Assembly (NCBI GenBank): GCA_036833805.1
Contig: DAITPA010000001.1
Span: forward strand, 48,124-112,123
Length of the DNA stretch: 64,000 nt
Direction: 5' to 3'
Source: PALSA-1196 sp036833805
GTDB taxonomy: Bacteria; Pseudomonadota; Gammaproteobacteria; Steroidobacterales; Steroidobacteraceae
The number at the start of each line of letters is the position of its first letter. The first letter of the stretch is position 1. The translations under genes and the position numbers were made by a program. A model generated the notes under the pieces. It worked only from the letters and a program-made list of their open reading frames with translations, did not search any database and had not been told where the DNA came from. Shown piece after piece: positions 34,391 to 43,861 of the stretch.

Positions 34391-36001
34391 CTACATGCGA
34401 AATATGCCGTAACGCTCCGGCTCGGGTGCAGGCCCATGAGCCGCCAGATGTAACGCGAGTCCCAACACCCGGCGCGTGTCGAGCGGATCAATCACACCGT
34501 CATCCCACAATCGCGCAGTGGCATAGTACGGATTGCCCTGGGTTTCGTATTGGCTGCGGGTTTCTTCCATGAAACGGCGCTCTTCATCTTCCTGCCAGAC
34601 TTCATGTCGCAACTGCGCAGCATCGCGACGCACCGTCGCCAGGACTTGCGCGGCCTGCTCGCCGCCCATGACGGAGATGCGCGCATTGGGCCACATCCAC
34701 AGGAATCGGCCGCCATAGGCGCGGCCACACATTGCGTAGTTGCCGGCGCCGAACGAGCCTCCGATCAGCACCGTTAGCTTCGGTACCGTGGCGCAGGCAA
34801 CCGCAGTCACCATCTTCGCGCCGTCCTTTGCGATGCCTGCATTTTCATACTTACGCCCGACCATGAAGCCGGTAATGTTCTGCAAGAATACGAGTGGCAC
34901 ACGCCGGCGGTTGCTCAACTGCACGAAATGCGCACCCTTCAGCGCTGATTCCGCAAACAGGATGCCGTTATTGGCGACGATGCCCACGGGACAACCCCAG
35001 ATGTGCGCAAAGCCACACACGAGGGTCGCGCCGTAGTTGGCTTTGAATTCGTGAAAATCCGAGCCGTCGACGAGCCGTCCGATGATCTCGCGCACGTCGT
35101 ACGGCTGGCGATTATCCTGCGGCAGAACTCCGTAGATCTCCTTCGGATCCAGTGCCGGCTCGCGCGGCGCTGCGCAGGCGAGCCACGCTGCAGGTGCCGC
35201 CGGCAGGCTTGCGAAAATTGAACGTGCGATCGCAAGCGCATGCGCATCGTTGTCGGCCAGATGATCGACGACGCCTGAGGTGCGCGCATGCACATCGCCG
35301 CCGCCGAGTGACTCGGCGTCCACCTCTTCGCCCGTTGCCGCCTTCACGAGCGGCGGCCCGGCTAGGAAAATGGTCCCCTGGTTGCGCACGATGATCGTCT
35401 CGTCGCACATGGCAGGTACGTAGGCGCCGCCTGCCGTGCAGCTTCCCATGACGAGCGCGATCTGCGGAATACCGCGCGCGGAGAGCTGCGCCTGGTTGAA
35501 GAAAATTCTTCCGAAGTGTTCCTTGTCGGGGAACACCTCATCTTGCAACGGCAGGAACGCGCCTCCTGAGTCGACGAGGTAAACGCAAGGCGCCGCATGT
35601 TCGAGCGCGATGGCCTGCGCGCGTAGGTGCTTTTTCACCGTAAGCGGGAAGTAAGTGCCGCCCTTTACGGTTGCGTCGTTGGCGATGACGACGCAGGCGC
35701 GGCCATGGATCCGCCCTACGCCCGTAATGAGTCCTGCGGCCGGCGCGTCGGCGCCGTACATGCCGTGTGCGGCGAGTGCCGAGAGCTCGAGGAACGCACT
35801 GCCCGGATCAAGCAGCGTCAGCACTCGCTCGCGCGGCAGGAGCTTGCCGCGGGCCGCATGCTTGCGGCGCGCTTCTTCAGAGCCGCCGCGACTCGCACGC
35901 TCAACTTCCGCACGCAAGGATGCGGCAAGTTCTGCCATGCGCGCGTAATTGGCGCGAAAGCGTTCGCTTCCAGGTTCGATCTGCGACGCCAGGCGGGGCA
36001 C
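34391..36001 (-). CDS. liuB: Methylcrotonyl-CoA carboxylase, carboxyltransferase (beta) subunit
   Basis: 536 residues of the biotin-dependent carboxyltransferase family. Segments typical of MCC beta are ANDATVKGGTYFPLTVKKH, YLVDSGGAFLPLQDEVFPD, MGSCTAGGAYVPAM and GSFGAGNYAMCGRAYGGRF. MCC carboxylates 3-methylcrotonyl-CoA in leucine breakdown. The biotin carboxylase/biotin carrier alpha subunit, isovaleryl-CoA dehydrogenase, methylglutaconyl hydratase and HMG-CoA lyase that usually stand beside it are not in the window. GTG start at 36001. A geranyl-CoA carboxylase subunit is the main alternative. Confidence 0.9.
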   Translation of the reverse strand: MPRLASQIEPGSERFRANYARMAELAASLRAEVERASRGGSEEARRKHAARGKLLPRERVLTLLDPGSAFLELSALAAHGMYGADAPAAGLITGVGRIHGRACVVIANDATVKGGTYFPLTVKKHLRAQAIALEHAAPCVYLVDSGGAFLPLQDEVFPDKEHFGRIFFNQAQLSARGIPQIALVMGSCTAGGAYVPAMCDETIIVRNQGTIFLAGPPLVKAATGEEVDAESLGGGDVHARTSGVVDHLADNDAHALAIARSIFASLPAAPAAWLACAAPREPALDPKEIYGVLPQDNRQPYDVREIIGRLVDGSDFHEFKANYGATLVCGFAHIWGCPVGIVANNGILFAESALKGAHFVQLSNRRRVPLVFLQNITGFMVGRKYENAGIAKDGAKMVTAVACATVPKLTVLIGGSFGAGNYAMCGRAYGGRFLWMWPNARISVMGGEQAAQVLATVRRDAAQLRHEVWQEDEERRFMEETRSQYETQGNPYYATARLWDDGVIDPLDTRRVLGLALHLAAHGPAPEPERYGIFRM

Positions 36002-36013
36002 GGACGCGGCTCG

Positions 36014-37198
36014 CTAGGCTATGCGTTCGACGGCGATGGCAACGGCTTCACCACCGCCGATACAAAGAGCTGCGACGCCCTTTGCGCTGCCGCGTCGCGC
36101 AAGCGCATGCACTAATGTTGTGACGATACGCGCGCCGCTTGCGCCGACCGGGTGGCCAAGCGCACAGGCGCCGCCGTTCACGTTGACTCGCGCATGCTCG
36201 ATACCGACATCGCGCATGGCCGCCATGGTCACGACTGCGAACGCTTCATTGATTTCGTATAGATCGACGTCCTCGGCTCTCCAACCCGCCTTACCGAGCA
36301 CCTTGTTGATGGCGCCGATGGGCGCGGTCGTGAACCACTCGGGTTCGTGCGCGTGGCTCGCATACGCGATGATGCGGGCGAGAGGTTTGAGGCCGCGCGC
36401 TTTGGCGGTGGCGGCACTCATGAGCATAACGGCCGCGGCGCCGTCCGCAATTGAAGAAGAGCTCGCGGCGGTCACCGTGCCGTCCTTGGCAAAGGCCGCT
36501 TTAAGTGTGGGGATCTTGCTGACATCGCAGCTGAAGGGGGTTTCATCACGCGTCACCACGATGTCGCCCTTGCGCCCCTTGACGGTGACGGCAGTCATTT
36601 CCGCCGCGAAATGATCCGCCGCGATCGCAGCGAGTGCGCGGCGCACGGATTCGCCCGCGAAGGCGTCCTGCTCCGCGCGACTGAATTGATAGCGGCTCGC
36701 GGTGCGTTCGCCGAAGCAGCCCATGAGCTGGCCGTCGAAGGGACTCTGCAGTCCGTCGAAAAACATGTGGTCGAGAATCTCACCGTGCCCCATGCGATAG
36801 CCGCTGCGCGCCTTGGGCAACAGGTACGGCGAGTTGGTCATCGACTCAAGACCCCCGGCGATTACAACCTCGACATCGCCGGTGCGAATTTGATCTGCGC
36901 CCAGCATGATCGCTTTGAGTCCCGAGCCACACATTTTATTGACGGTGGTTGCCGGAGTGCCGGTCGGGATGCCGGCACCGATGGCAGCTTGCCGGGCGGG
37001 TGCCTGACCAAGACCGGCCGGCAGAACGCACCCCATGATGACTTCCTGAATATCCGCCGCGGCGACGCCGGCGGCATCGAGCGCCGCTCGAATGGCGGCG
37101 GCTCCGAGCTGCGGGGCGCTCATCGGCGTCAAAACTCCTTGGAACGCACCGATCGGCGTGCGCTTCGCTGCGACAATGACCACACCATGTCCGGACAT
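36014..37198 (-). CDS. Acetyl-CoA acetyltransferase (thiolase)
   Basis: 394 residues from ATG 37198 (MSGHGVVIVAAKRTPIGAFQG region). The nucleophilic Cys90 is in VNKMCGSGLKA, the His in CALGHPVGASGAR and the second catalytic Cys in ALCIGGGEA, as in biosynthetic/degradative thiolase II. It splits acetoacetyl-CoA into two acetyl-CoA, completing the path from AacS. ATG 37210 is a minor alternative start. It is the first gene of the six-gene minus operon and diverges from icmF over 89 bases. Confidence 0.95.
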   Translation of the reverse strand: MSGHGVVIVAAKRTPIGAFQGVLTPMSAPQLGAAAIRAALDAAGVAAADIQEVIMGCVLPAGLGQAPARQAAIGAGIPTGTPATTVNKMCGSGLKAIMLGADQIRTGDVEVVIAGGLESMTNSPYLLPKARSGYRMGHGEILDHMFFDGLQSPFDGQLMGCFGERTASRYQFSRAEQDAFAGESVRRALAAIAADHFAAEMTAVTVKGRKGDIVVTRDETPFSCDVSKIPTLKAAFAKDGTVTAASSSSIADGAAAVMLMSAATAKARGLKPLARIIAYASHAHEPEWFTTAPIGAINKVLGKAGWRAEDVDLYEINEAFAVVTMAAMRDVGIEHARVNVNGGACALGHPVGASGARIVTTLVHALARRGSAKGVAALCIGGGEAVAIAVERIA

Positions 37199-37287
37199 GA
37201 TCCACCGCATGAGGAGTAACAGGGCTGGGAAAGCGCCCCATGCGCTAATATAGCATCCGGGTTTCCCTGCGCTCGACCGCTTTACCC

Positions 37288-40200
37288 ATGAGCATCCCGG
37301 CAATAGATTTCGCGCGCGACCCTGGTCGCGAGACCGCGCCGTTGCGCTTTGTTTCAGCCGCCTCATTGTTCGACGGCCACGACGCCGCGATCAATATGAT
37401 CCGCCGCCTCTTGCAGGCGCAGGGTGCCGAGGTCGTGCACCTCGGACACAACCGCAGCGTTGAGGATATCGTGCGGGCGGCCATCGAGGAGGACGCCGAC
37501 GGGATCGCGGTGAGCTCCTACCAGGGCGGGCACGACGAGTATTTCCGCTTTATGGTCGACATGCTGCGGGAGCGCGGCTATGGACACGTCCGCGTGGTCG
37601 TGGGTGGCGGCGGCACGATTTCACCGCTAGAGATCGAAGCGCTTGAGCGCCACGGCGTGGAAAAGATCTACACGCCGGAGGACGGGCGCCGCATGGGGCT
37701 CGTCGGCATGATCGAAGATGTCGTGCGGCGGGTGCGTGCCGCAACACCTCCGCCCTACGCGCTGCAGCCGCTAAACGCACGCGATCACGGCCATCTCGCG
37801 CGCACTATCTCGATGCTGGAAGGCGCGGGCGGCGGCGAACAGGCTCGGGAGGCGATTCGCCGCGCGCTTGCACGCGTGAAGACCAAAGCCCCCGTGATCG
37901 GCATCACCGGCACCGGCGGCGCAGGAAAATCGAGCTTGACGGATGAGCTCCTGAGTCGCTTTGTGCGCCACTTCCCGGGCCGCCAGATCGCTGTCGTTGC
38001 AATGGATCCGACCCGCCGGCGCTCCGGCGGCGCGCTGCTCGGGGATCGCATCCGCATGAACAGCCTCGCCGCCCACAACATCTTCATGCGATCGCTTGCG
38101 ACCCGGCGTCAGCACCTGGCGACCAGCGCTGTACTGAAGGACGTCATCGATCTGTACCAGGTTGCAGGCTTCGACCTCGTCATCATTGAGACGGCCGGAA
38201 TCGGCCAGTCCGACACCGAAATCGTCGAGCTTGCGGATCTGTCCATATACGTCATGACCGCGGAGTACGGCGCCGCCAGTCAGCTAGAGAAGATCGACAT
38301 GCTCGACTTCGCCGATTTCGTCGTGCTCAACAAAAGTGAGAAGCGCGGTGCGCAGGATGCCCTACGCGATGTGCGCAAACAGTGGCGCCGCAATCATCCG
38401 CAGCGGATGGCACTACCGGACAGCGACGTGCCGGTATATCCGACGATTGCAAGCCGCTTCAATGATCCGGGCGTCAATCGGCTGTTCGCAGCTATCGCAG
38501 GCGCGATCACTGCGCGGCAGATCGGGGTTGCGACCTGGGAATTGCAGGCTTGCGGCGCGGTCGAGGCCGCAACTCCTCCGGCGCTCATTCCCGCAGCGCG
38601 CACTCGCTATTTGGCCGAGATTGCCGCGGACGGGCGCGCCTCTGCGGCGCATGTCGAGCAGCAGGCGCAGGCGGCTAGCCGCGCTTATGGTTTGTATCAA
38701 TCGCTCGCAAGCTTGCAAGACGCCGCGCTGCCGGAACCCTTCGAGCGCATAAACACCGCAGCACTCGCGGATGCGGCGGCGGATGCGACGCGCCGGCAGC
38801 TGCGTGCGGCGTACAACGCGGCGCTCGATGCAGTGGGAGCGTCGGGGCTTGCGGAGCTTGCTGCATGGCCGGCACGCGTGACTGCTGCCACCGCGTTGAA
38901 CTATACGTACCCCGTTCGCGGGCGCGATGTGACGGGCGAGAACTACTCCGAGAGTCTTAGTCGCCTGCCCCTGCCTAAGCTTGCCGTACCGAAATTCCGC
39001 GACTGGGGCGAGATTCTGCGGTTCATCTGCAAAGAGAACCTGCCCGGCGGCTATCCGTATACCGAAGGCGTCTATCCGTACCGACGCGAGGAGGAGGATC
39101 CGACGCGGATGTTCGCCGGCGAGGGCGCCCCGGAGCGCACCAACAGGCGCTTTCACTATCTTGCCGGCGGCCACGGTGCCGCGCGCTTGTCGACCGCGTT
39201 TGATTCAACGACGCTCTACGGCGAGGACCCGGATACCCGCCCCGACATCTATGGACGCACCGGCAACTCGGGCGTGTCGATCGCGACACTTGATGACCTG
39301 AAGAAGCTTTATTCCGGGTTCGACCTGTGCGCGCCGACGACGTCCGTATCAATGACGATCAACGGGCCGGCGCCGATGATTCTCGCGATGTTCATGAATA
39401 CCGCCATCGATCAGCGCATCGAGCGCTATTTGAAGGTGAGTGGCGAGTGGCAGCAAGCTGCGAAGACCATCGCGGCTGCGCATCGACGCGCGGCGGAACG
39501 CGGCTTGCCGGTACCGCAATACAAGGGCGAACTGCCGCCGCAACATGACGGCACCGGGCTTGCGCTCCTCGGCGTGACCGGGGATTTACTGGTGGCACCT
39601 TCGGTCTATGAGCGCATCAAGAGCGAAGCGCTCGCCGCAGTGCGCGGCACGGTGCAGGCGGATATTCTGAAGGAAGACCAGGCACAGAACACCTGTATTT
39701 TCTCCACTGAGTTTGCGCTGCGCCTGATGGGCGATGTGCAGTCATATTTCATTGCGCAGCGCGTGCGCAACTTCTACTCCGTGTCGATCTCCGGCTATCA
39801 CATTGCCGAGGCGGGCGCGAATCCGGTTTCACAGCTTGCCTTTACGCTCGCGAATGGCTTCACCATTGTTGAGTACTACCTCGCGCGCGGCATGCGGATC
39901 GATGAGTTCGCGCCGAACCTGTCATTCTTTTTCTCGAACGGCATGGATCCCGAATACGCCGTTATCGGACGCGTGGCACGGCGCATCTGGGCGCGAGCGA
40001 TGCGTGGTCGCTACGGCGCCGGGGCGCGCAGCCAAATGCTGAAGTACCATATTCAAACCTCTGGACGCAGCCTGCACGCGCGCGAAATTGACTTCAACGA
40101 CATCCGCACGACACTGCAGGCGCTGTATGCGCTGTTCGACAACTGCAACAGCCTGCACACCAATGCCTACGATGAGGCGCTCACTACTCCCACGGAGGAA

Positions 40201-40746
40201 AGCGTGCGCCGTGCGGTTGCGATCCAGCTCATCATCAACCGCGAGCTCGGTCTCAATAAGAATCAAAACCCATGGGCTGGCTCGTTCGCCATCGAATACC
40301 TAACCGATCTCGTCGAGGAGGCGGTGTACAAGGAGTTCGATGCGATTTCCGAGCGCGGCGGAGTGCTCGGCGCCATGGAGACCATGTATCAGCGTGCCAA
40401 GATCCAGGAAGAATCTCTTTACTACGAGACGCGCAAGCACGACGGCAGTCTGCCGATCATCGGCGTGAATACCTATCTTGCGCAGAATGAGGCGCAGGAC
40501 GCGCAGCAGTCAGCGCCGCTTATCCGTTCGACGGACGAGGAGAAACAGGATCAGGTCGCGGCGGTGCGCGCGTTTCAGGCGCGTAACGCCGAGAGCGCTC
40601 CGGCAGCGCTCGCGCGGCTGCAGCAGAGCGCCGCGGCAGGCGGCAATGTTTTCGCGGCGCTCATGGAGACCGTGAAGATCTGCTCGCTCGGCCAGATCTC
40701 GCACGCGCTCTACGAAGTCGGCGGCCAGTACCGCCGCAACATGTAG
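37288..40746 (+). CDS. icmF: Fused isobutyryl-CoA mutase IcmF
   Basis: 1152 residues: an N-terminal cobalamin-binding domain (SLFDGHDAAINM, DGHD-type base-off B12 motif), a MeaI-like GTPase chaperone domain (Walker A GTGGAGKSS at 208-216) and the C-terminal mutase barrel. The substrate-site residues distinguish it from methylmalonyl-CoA mutase: the tyrosine position is Phe609 (RMFAGEG) and the arginine position is Gln800 (KEDQAQNTCIF). It interconverts isobutyryl- and n-butyryl-CoA with adenosylcobalamin, linking valine breakdown to straight-chain oxidation. No clear Shine-Dalgarno precedes ATG 37288. Confidence 0.95.
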   Translation: MSIPAIDFARDPGRETAPLRFVSAASLFDGHDAAINMIRRLLQAQGAEVVHLGHNRSVEDIVRAAIEEDADGIAVSSYQGGHDEYFRFMVDMLRERGYGHVRVVVGGGGTISPLEIEALERHGVEKIYTPEDGRRMGLVGMIEDVVRRVRAATPPPYALQPLNARDHGHLARTISMLEGAGGGEQAREAIRRALARVKTKAPVIGITGTGGAGKSSLTDELLSRFVRHFPGRQIAVVAMDPTRRRSGGALLGDRIRMNSLAAHNIFMRSLATRRQHLATSAVLKDVIDLYQVAGFDLVIIETAGIGQSDTEIVELADLSIYVMTAEYGAASQLEKIDMLDFADFVVLNKSEKRGAQDALRDVRKQWRRNHPQRMALPDSDVPVYPTIASRFNDPGVNRLFAAIAGAITARQIGVATWELQACGAVEAATPPALIPAARTRYLAEIAADGRASAAHVEQQAQAASRAYGLYQSLASLQDAALPEPFERINTAALADAAADATRRQLRAAYNAALDAVGASGLAELAAWPARVTAATALNYTYPVRGRDVTGENYSESLSRLPLPKLAVPKFRDWGEILRFICKENLPGGYPYTEGVYPYRREEEDPTRMFAGEGAPERTNRRFHYLAGGHGAARLSTAFDSTTLYGEDPDTRPDIYGRTGNSGVSIATLDDLKKLYSGFDLCAPTTSVSMTINGPAPMILAMFMNTAIDQRIERYLKVSGEWQQAAKTIAAAHRRAAERGLPVPQYKGELPPQHDGTGLALLGVTGDLLVAPSVYERIKSEALAAVRGTVQADILKEDQAQNTCIFSTEFALRLMGDVQSYFIAQRVRNFYSVSISGYHIAEAGANPVSQLAFTLANGFTIVEYYLARGMRIDEFAPNLSFFFSNGMDPEYAVIGRVARRIWARAMRGRYGAGARSQMLKYHIQTSGRSLHAREIDFNDIRTTLQALYALFDNCNSLHTNAYDEALTTPTEESVRRAVAIQLIINRELGLNKNQNPWAGSFAIEYLTDLVEEAVYKEFDAISERGGVLGAMETMYQRAKIQEESLYYETRKHDGSLPIIGVNTYLAQNEAQDAQQSAPLIRSTDEEKQDQVAAVRAFQARNAESAPAALARLQQSAAAGGNVFAALMETVKICSLGQISHALYEVGGQYRRNM

Positions 40747-40749
40747 GCG

Positions 40750-41511
40750 CTAGGCGGCGGCAAGATCCGGTTCTTGCAGGCGGGCGAGAATCGCCGAGCG
40801 CGCACGGTCGCGCAGCTCCACGGCCGCCCCGTCCGCAGATGCCGCTGTTGCCACGAGCGGCGCTAGGAATTCGACTTCAATACGTGAGCGCCGCGGAAGA
40901 AACGCACGCAGCGGCAGCACCTCGCGGGTGCCGCGCACGACTGCTGGCACCACCGGACAGCCGGCGCGCGCGGCGGTTGTAAAGGCGCCGGCGTGAAACT
41001 TCAAGAGCCCAGGCTCCGGGGAAAACGTGCCCTCGGGAAAGAATACGAGTGAATTGCCGTTGATCGCCGTACGCAGCACGCGGCGTGCATCGTTCGCGCC
41101 GCGCTGCCGATTGGCACGCTCGACGAATAGTGAGCCCAGCCTGCGCAGCAGCAGCCCCGCGAACGGCACGCGCGCCATCTCGCGCTTGATCACGAATCCA
41201 AAGCGCGGCGGCAGCACCGCCGTGAATACGACGCCGTCGAGGTAGCTGGCGTGGTTGGCGACGATTACGCATTGGCCTGCCGGGATCCGGTCCGCTGATT
41301 TCACGGTCAATTGCAGTCCCGCAAGCTTAAGCAGGGCGCGCGAGGTTGCGCGCGCCGCAGCTCTGCGGCGCTCAACACCCGGCAGCAGCGCCGTGCATAC
41401 CGCGGTCAGCGCCAAGAGCGCAAACAAGACCCAGGCATATACACCATAAGTGGCACGCCAGAGTGCGCGTGCAAATGCGGATAAGGGCGCATTTTTGGGC
41501 GGTGTACTCAT
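40750..41511 (-). CDS. 1-acylglycerol-3-phosphate acyltransferase (PlsC-like)
   Basis: 253 residues. An N-terminal membrane helix (VLFALLALTAVCTALL, about residues 28-43) precedes the acyltransferase motifs: NHASYLDG (HX4D catalytic block) and FFPEGTFSPEP (acceptor phosphate block). These enzymes add the second acyl chain to lysophosphatidic acid at the inner membrane, though homologues also acylate other lipids. Convergent with icmF (three bases between stops) and divergent from xerD, with a CRP-like palindrome between them. Confidence 0.9.
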   Translation of the reverse strand: MSTPPKNAPLSAFARALWRATYGVYAWVLFALLALTAVCTALLPGVERRRAAARATSRALLKLAGLQLTVKSADRIPAGQCVIVANHASYLDGVVFTAVLPPRFGFVIKREMARVPFAGLLLRRLGSLFVERANRQRGANDARRVLRTAINGNSLVFFPEGTFSPEPGLLKFHAGAFTTAARAGCPVVPAVVRGTREVLPLRAFLPRRSRIEVEFLAPLVATAASADGAAVELRDRARSAILARLQEPDLAAA

Positions 41512-41583
41512 GGTTCTTTATCGGCGAAGGGCAGCTTCTCGGGGTGTGAACTGGTTCTCGTTATGTTAATGCTTGCACGTAGT

Positions 41584-41599
41584 TGTGATGATCGTCACT
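41584..41599. promoter_or_regulatory. CRP/Vfr-like binding site
   Basis: TGTGATGATCGTCACT fits the CRP consensus TGTGA-N6-TCACA with nine of ten fixed bases. It lies between the divergent acyltransferase and xerD genes, 58 bases upstream of the xerD start. No CRP gene is in the window; occupation is inferred. Confidence 0.4.
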
Positions 41600-41657
41600 C
41601 CCGGCGCACTGACGCTATCACCATACTGCGTGCAGGCCACCTCGGAGTTTTCAGGCC

Positions 41658-42593
41658 TTGTCCAAGCTCGCCGCCGCAGTTGCTACTACCACCACGTCTG
41701 CCGATTCGGCCGACCCGGCAGTCTCGCGCTTTCTTGATGCGGTGTGGATGGAAAGGGGTCTTTCCGCCAACACGCTCGCAGCTTATCGCGCCGACCTGAC
41801 AGCGCTTGCGCGCTGGCTCGCCGAGCGCAATATATCGATCATGAACACCTCGCGTGCGGATCTGCTGGGCTTCATCGCCTGGCGAGTGCACGCCGGTGCG
41901 CGGCCACGCTCCACGGCGCGCCAGCTTTCAAGCTTCAGACGCTTCTTCCGCTACTTCATGCGCGAAGGCGTCGTACGTGAGGATCCCACCGCGCAGATCG
42001 CGATGCCGAAGATCGGCCGCTCACTACCAAAGTCCGTGACCGAGGAGGAAGTCGAGGCGCTGCTCGGCGCTCCGACGGTTAGTGATCCGCTCGGCAACCG
42101 CGATCGCACGATGCTCGAAGTGCTGTACGCGACCGGCCTGCGGGTCTCTGAGCTTGTGAATCTGCGTACCGCACACGTGAACCTCAATCAGGGCGTCGTG
42201 CGCATCCTCGGTAAGGGCAACCGTGAGCGTCTCATTCCGCTAGGCGAAGAGGCCGTACGCTGGCTTACCGACTTTGCGAAGGGTCCGCGCGCCGAGATCC
42301 TGCTCGAGCGCCAGACGGACTATCTGTTTCCAACGCGGCGCGGCGATCGTATGACCCGTCAAGCCTTCTGGCACATCATCAAGCGCTATGCGCGCAAGGC
42401 GCAGATCGCGAAGGACCTCTCGCCGCACAGTCTGCGGCACGCCTTCGCCACGCATCTTCTGAATCACGGCGCCGACCTACGCGTGGTGCAGATGCTGCTG
42501 GGTCATAGTGACCTGTCGACCACGCAGATCTACACGCATGTCGCCCGGGAGCGCATGAAGGAAATGCACGCGCTGCACCATCCGCGCGGCTGA
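41658..42593 (+). CDS. xerD: Site-specific tyrosine recombinase XerD
   Basis: 311 residues. The six tyrosine-recombinase residues are all present: Arg162, Lys186, His257, Arg260, His283 and nucleophile Tyr292 (motifs TGLRVSEL, LGKGNRERL, HSLRHAFATHLL, LLGHSDLSTTQIYTH). The N-terminal SAM-like DNA-binding domain is intact. XerD resolves chromosome dimers at dif with XerC and FtsK. The start is a TTG at 41658 with GGAG ten bases upstream. The following dsbC gene is the usual gammaproteobacterial partner, so this is the chromosomal XerD, not a phage integrase. Confidence 0.95.
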   Translation: MSKLAAAVATTTTSADSADPAVSRFLDAVWMERGLSANTLAAYRADLTALARWLAERNISIMNTSRADLLGFIAWRVHAGARPRSTARQLSSFRRFFRYFMREGVVREDPTAQIAMPKIGRSLPKSVTEEEVEALLGAPTVSDPLGNRDRTMLEVLYATGLRVSELVNLRTAHVNLNQGVVRILGKGNRERLIPLGEEAVRWLTDFAKGPRAEILLERQTDYLFPTRRGDRMTRQAFWHIIKRYARKAQIAKDLSPHSLRHAFATHLLNHGADLRVVQMLLGHSDLSTTQIYTHVARERMKEMHALHHPRG

Positions 42594-42708
42594 CGTTCGG
42601 GGTTTTAGCCTCTTCTGCTAGAATTGCCGCGCTCTCGAGCTCGGCAGGAAACCTAAGCAAGGCGAGCCGGTCCAATCCACATCGTCCTTGCGGCGCTGGA
42701 AGACCCCT

Positions 42709-43440
42709 ATGACAATCCGTGCGCGTATCCTGTTTCTGGGTCTGGCCGGGGCGTTCGCCTGCGCCGCGTTTGGTGCCGATCAAGCGGCGCCTAAGGTGGA
42801 CCCGCGGATTGAGCTTGCGGGGAAAATACCCGGCACCACCCCCGACGAACTGCGCGCCTCGGCGATTCCCGGCATGTATGAGCTCGTGCGCGGCACCGAC
42901 ATCGCCTACGTGACCTCCGACGGCAAGTACGCAATCTCGGGCGACCTGTATGACCTCGCCGGCAACGACAATCTGACCGAGGTGCGTCGGCGGGACATCC
43001 GCATGAAACTCCTTGCCACGGTTCCCGAATCCGACATGCTGATTTTCGGGCCGCGGGATCCAAAGTACACGGTCACGGTCTTTACGGACGTCGACTGTGC
43101 GTACTGCCGCAAGCTGCACAGCCAGATCGCCGAATACAACCGTCTGGGCGTGCGCGTGCGCTACATGTTCTTTCCACGTTCCGGTCCCAATACCGAATCG
43201 TGGACCAAGGCCGAGCAGGTCTGGTGCTCAACTAATCGTAATGAGGCGCTCACCAAAGCAAAGCTCGGCGAAGAGCTGAAGAGTCCCAAGACCTGCGGTA
43301 GTTCAGCGGTCGGCCGTGATTACGCCCTGGGCCAGCAATTCGACATCCGTGGCACGCCGGCGATCGTCATGAATAACGGCGAGATGCTGGGCGGTTACAT
43401 GCCTCCCATGGCGCTCCTGCAGCACCTCCAGGGCAAGTAA
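42709..43440 (+). CDS. dsbC: Thiol:disulfide interchange protein DsbC
   Basis: 243 residues from ATG 42709. Signal peptide (ARILFLGLAGAFACAAFGA), an N-terminal dimerisation domain (GMYELVRGTDIAYVTSDGKYAISGD in the cystatin-like fold, described in two pieces), then a thioredoxin domain with the active site CAYC (DVDCAYCRKL) and the cis-proline segment IRGTPAIV. DsbC isomerises wrong disulfides in the periplasm. E. coli has CGYC, so the second position differs. It lies 115 bases downstream of xerD. Confidence 0.94.
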   Translation: MTIRARILFLGLAGAFACAAFGADQAAPKVDPRIELAGKIPGTTPDELRASAIPGMYELVRGTDIAYVTSDGKYAISGDLYDLAGNDNLTEVRRRDIRMKLLATVPESDMLIFGPRDPKYTVTVFTDVDCAYCRKLHSQIAEYNRLGVRVRYMFFPRSGPNTESWTKAEQVWCSTNRNEALTKAKLGEELKSPKTCGSSAVGRDYALGQQFDIRGTPAIVMNNGEMLGGYMPPMALLQHLQGK

Positions 43441-43447
43441 GGAAGGC

Positions 43448-43771
43448 TTACCTCTCTAGAAGCTTGAGCTTGTCAGGCTTGCCTTCCCACTCCTTGGCAT
43501 CCGCCGGAGCGGCCTTCATCTCCGTGATCACCGGCCACAGTTTCGCAAGTTCGGCATTCAGCGGCGTGAACTGCTCCTGGCCCGCGGGCAGCTCTTCCTC
43601 CGAGAAAATCGCCTCCACCGGACATTCAGGCTCACATAGGGTGCAGTCAATGCACTCCTCGGGATCGATCACGAGGAAATTCGGTCCCTCATGGAAGCAA
43701 TCGACCGGACAGACTTCCACGCAGTCCATGTACTTGCACTTGATACAGTTTTCGGTGACGACAAAGGTCAT
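43448..43771 (-). CDS. fdxA: Seven-iron ferredoxin FdxA
   Basis: 107 residues from ATG 43771 (MTFVVTENCIKC). The cysteine pattern fits a [3Fe-4S] cluster (Cys9, Cys17, Cys50) and a [4Fe-4S] cluster (Cys21, Cys40, Cys43, Cys46), with the C-terminal extension (FTPLNAELAKLWPVIT) found in Azotobacter-type FdI. Such proteins carry low-potential electrons in central metabolism or stress. The upstream codons to 43852 are open but do not resemble the family. Convergent with dsbC, seven bases apart. Confidence 0.95.
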   Translation of the reverse strand: MTFVVTENCIKCKYMDCVEVCPVDCFHEGPNFLVIDPEECIDCTLCEPECPVEAIFSEEELPAGQEQFTPLNAELAKLWPVITEMKAAPADAKEWEGKPDKLKLLER

Positions 43772-43861
43772 GAAATTTCCGTAGGCTCTGGGGCCCGCTG
43801 TAAGGAAAAAAATCGATGCGCCATTCTGCCATGCGCACCGCCGAGCGTGCATGCGTCCCGC

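Noticed and set aside
41658..42593. Phage or integron integrase
   Set aside because: Sequence and dsbC context identify chromosomal XerD; no attachment-site repeats or phage genes are near.
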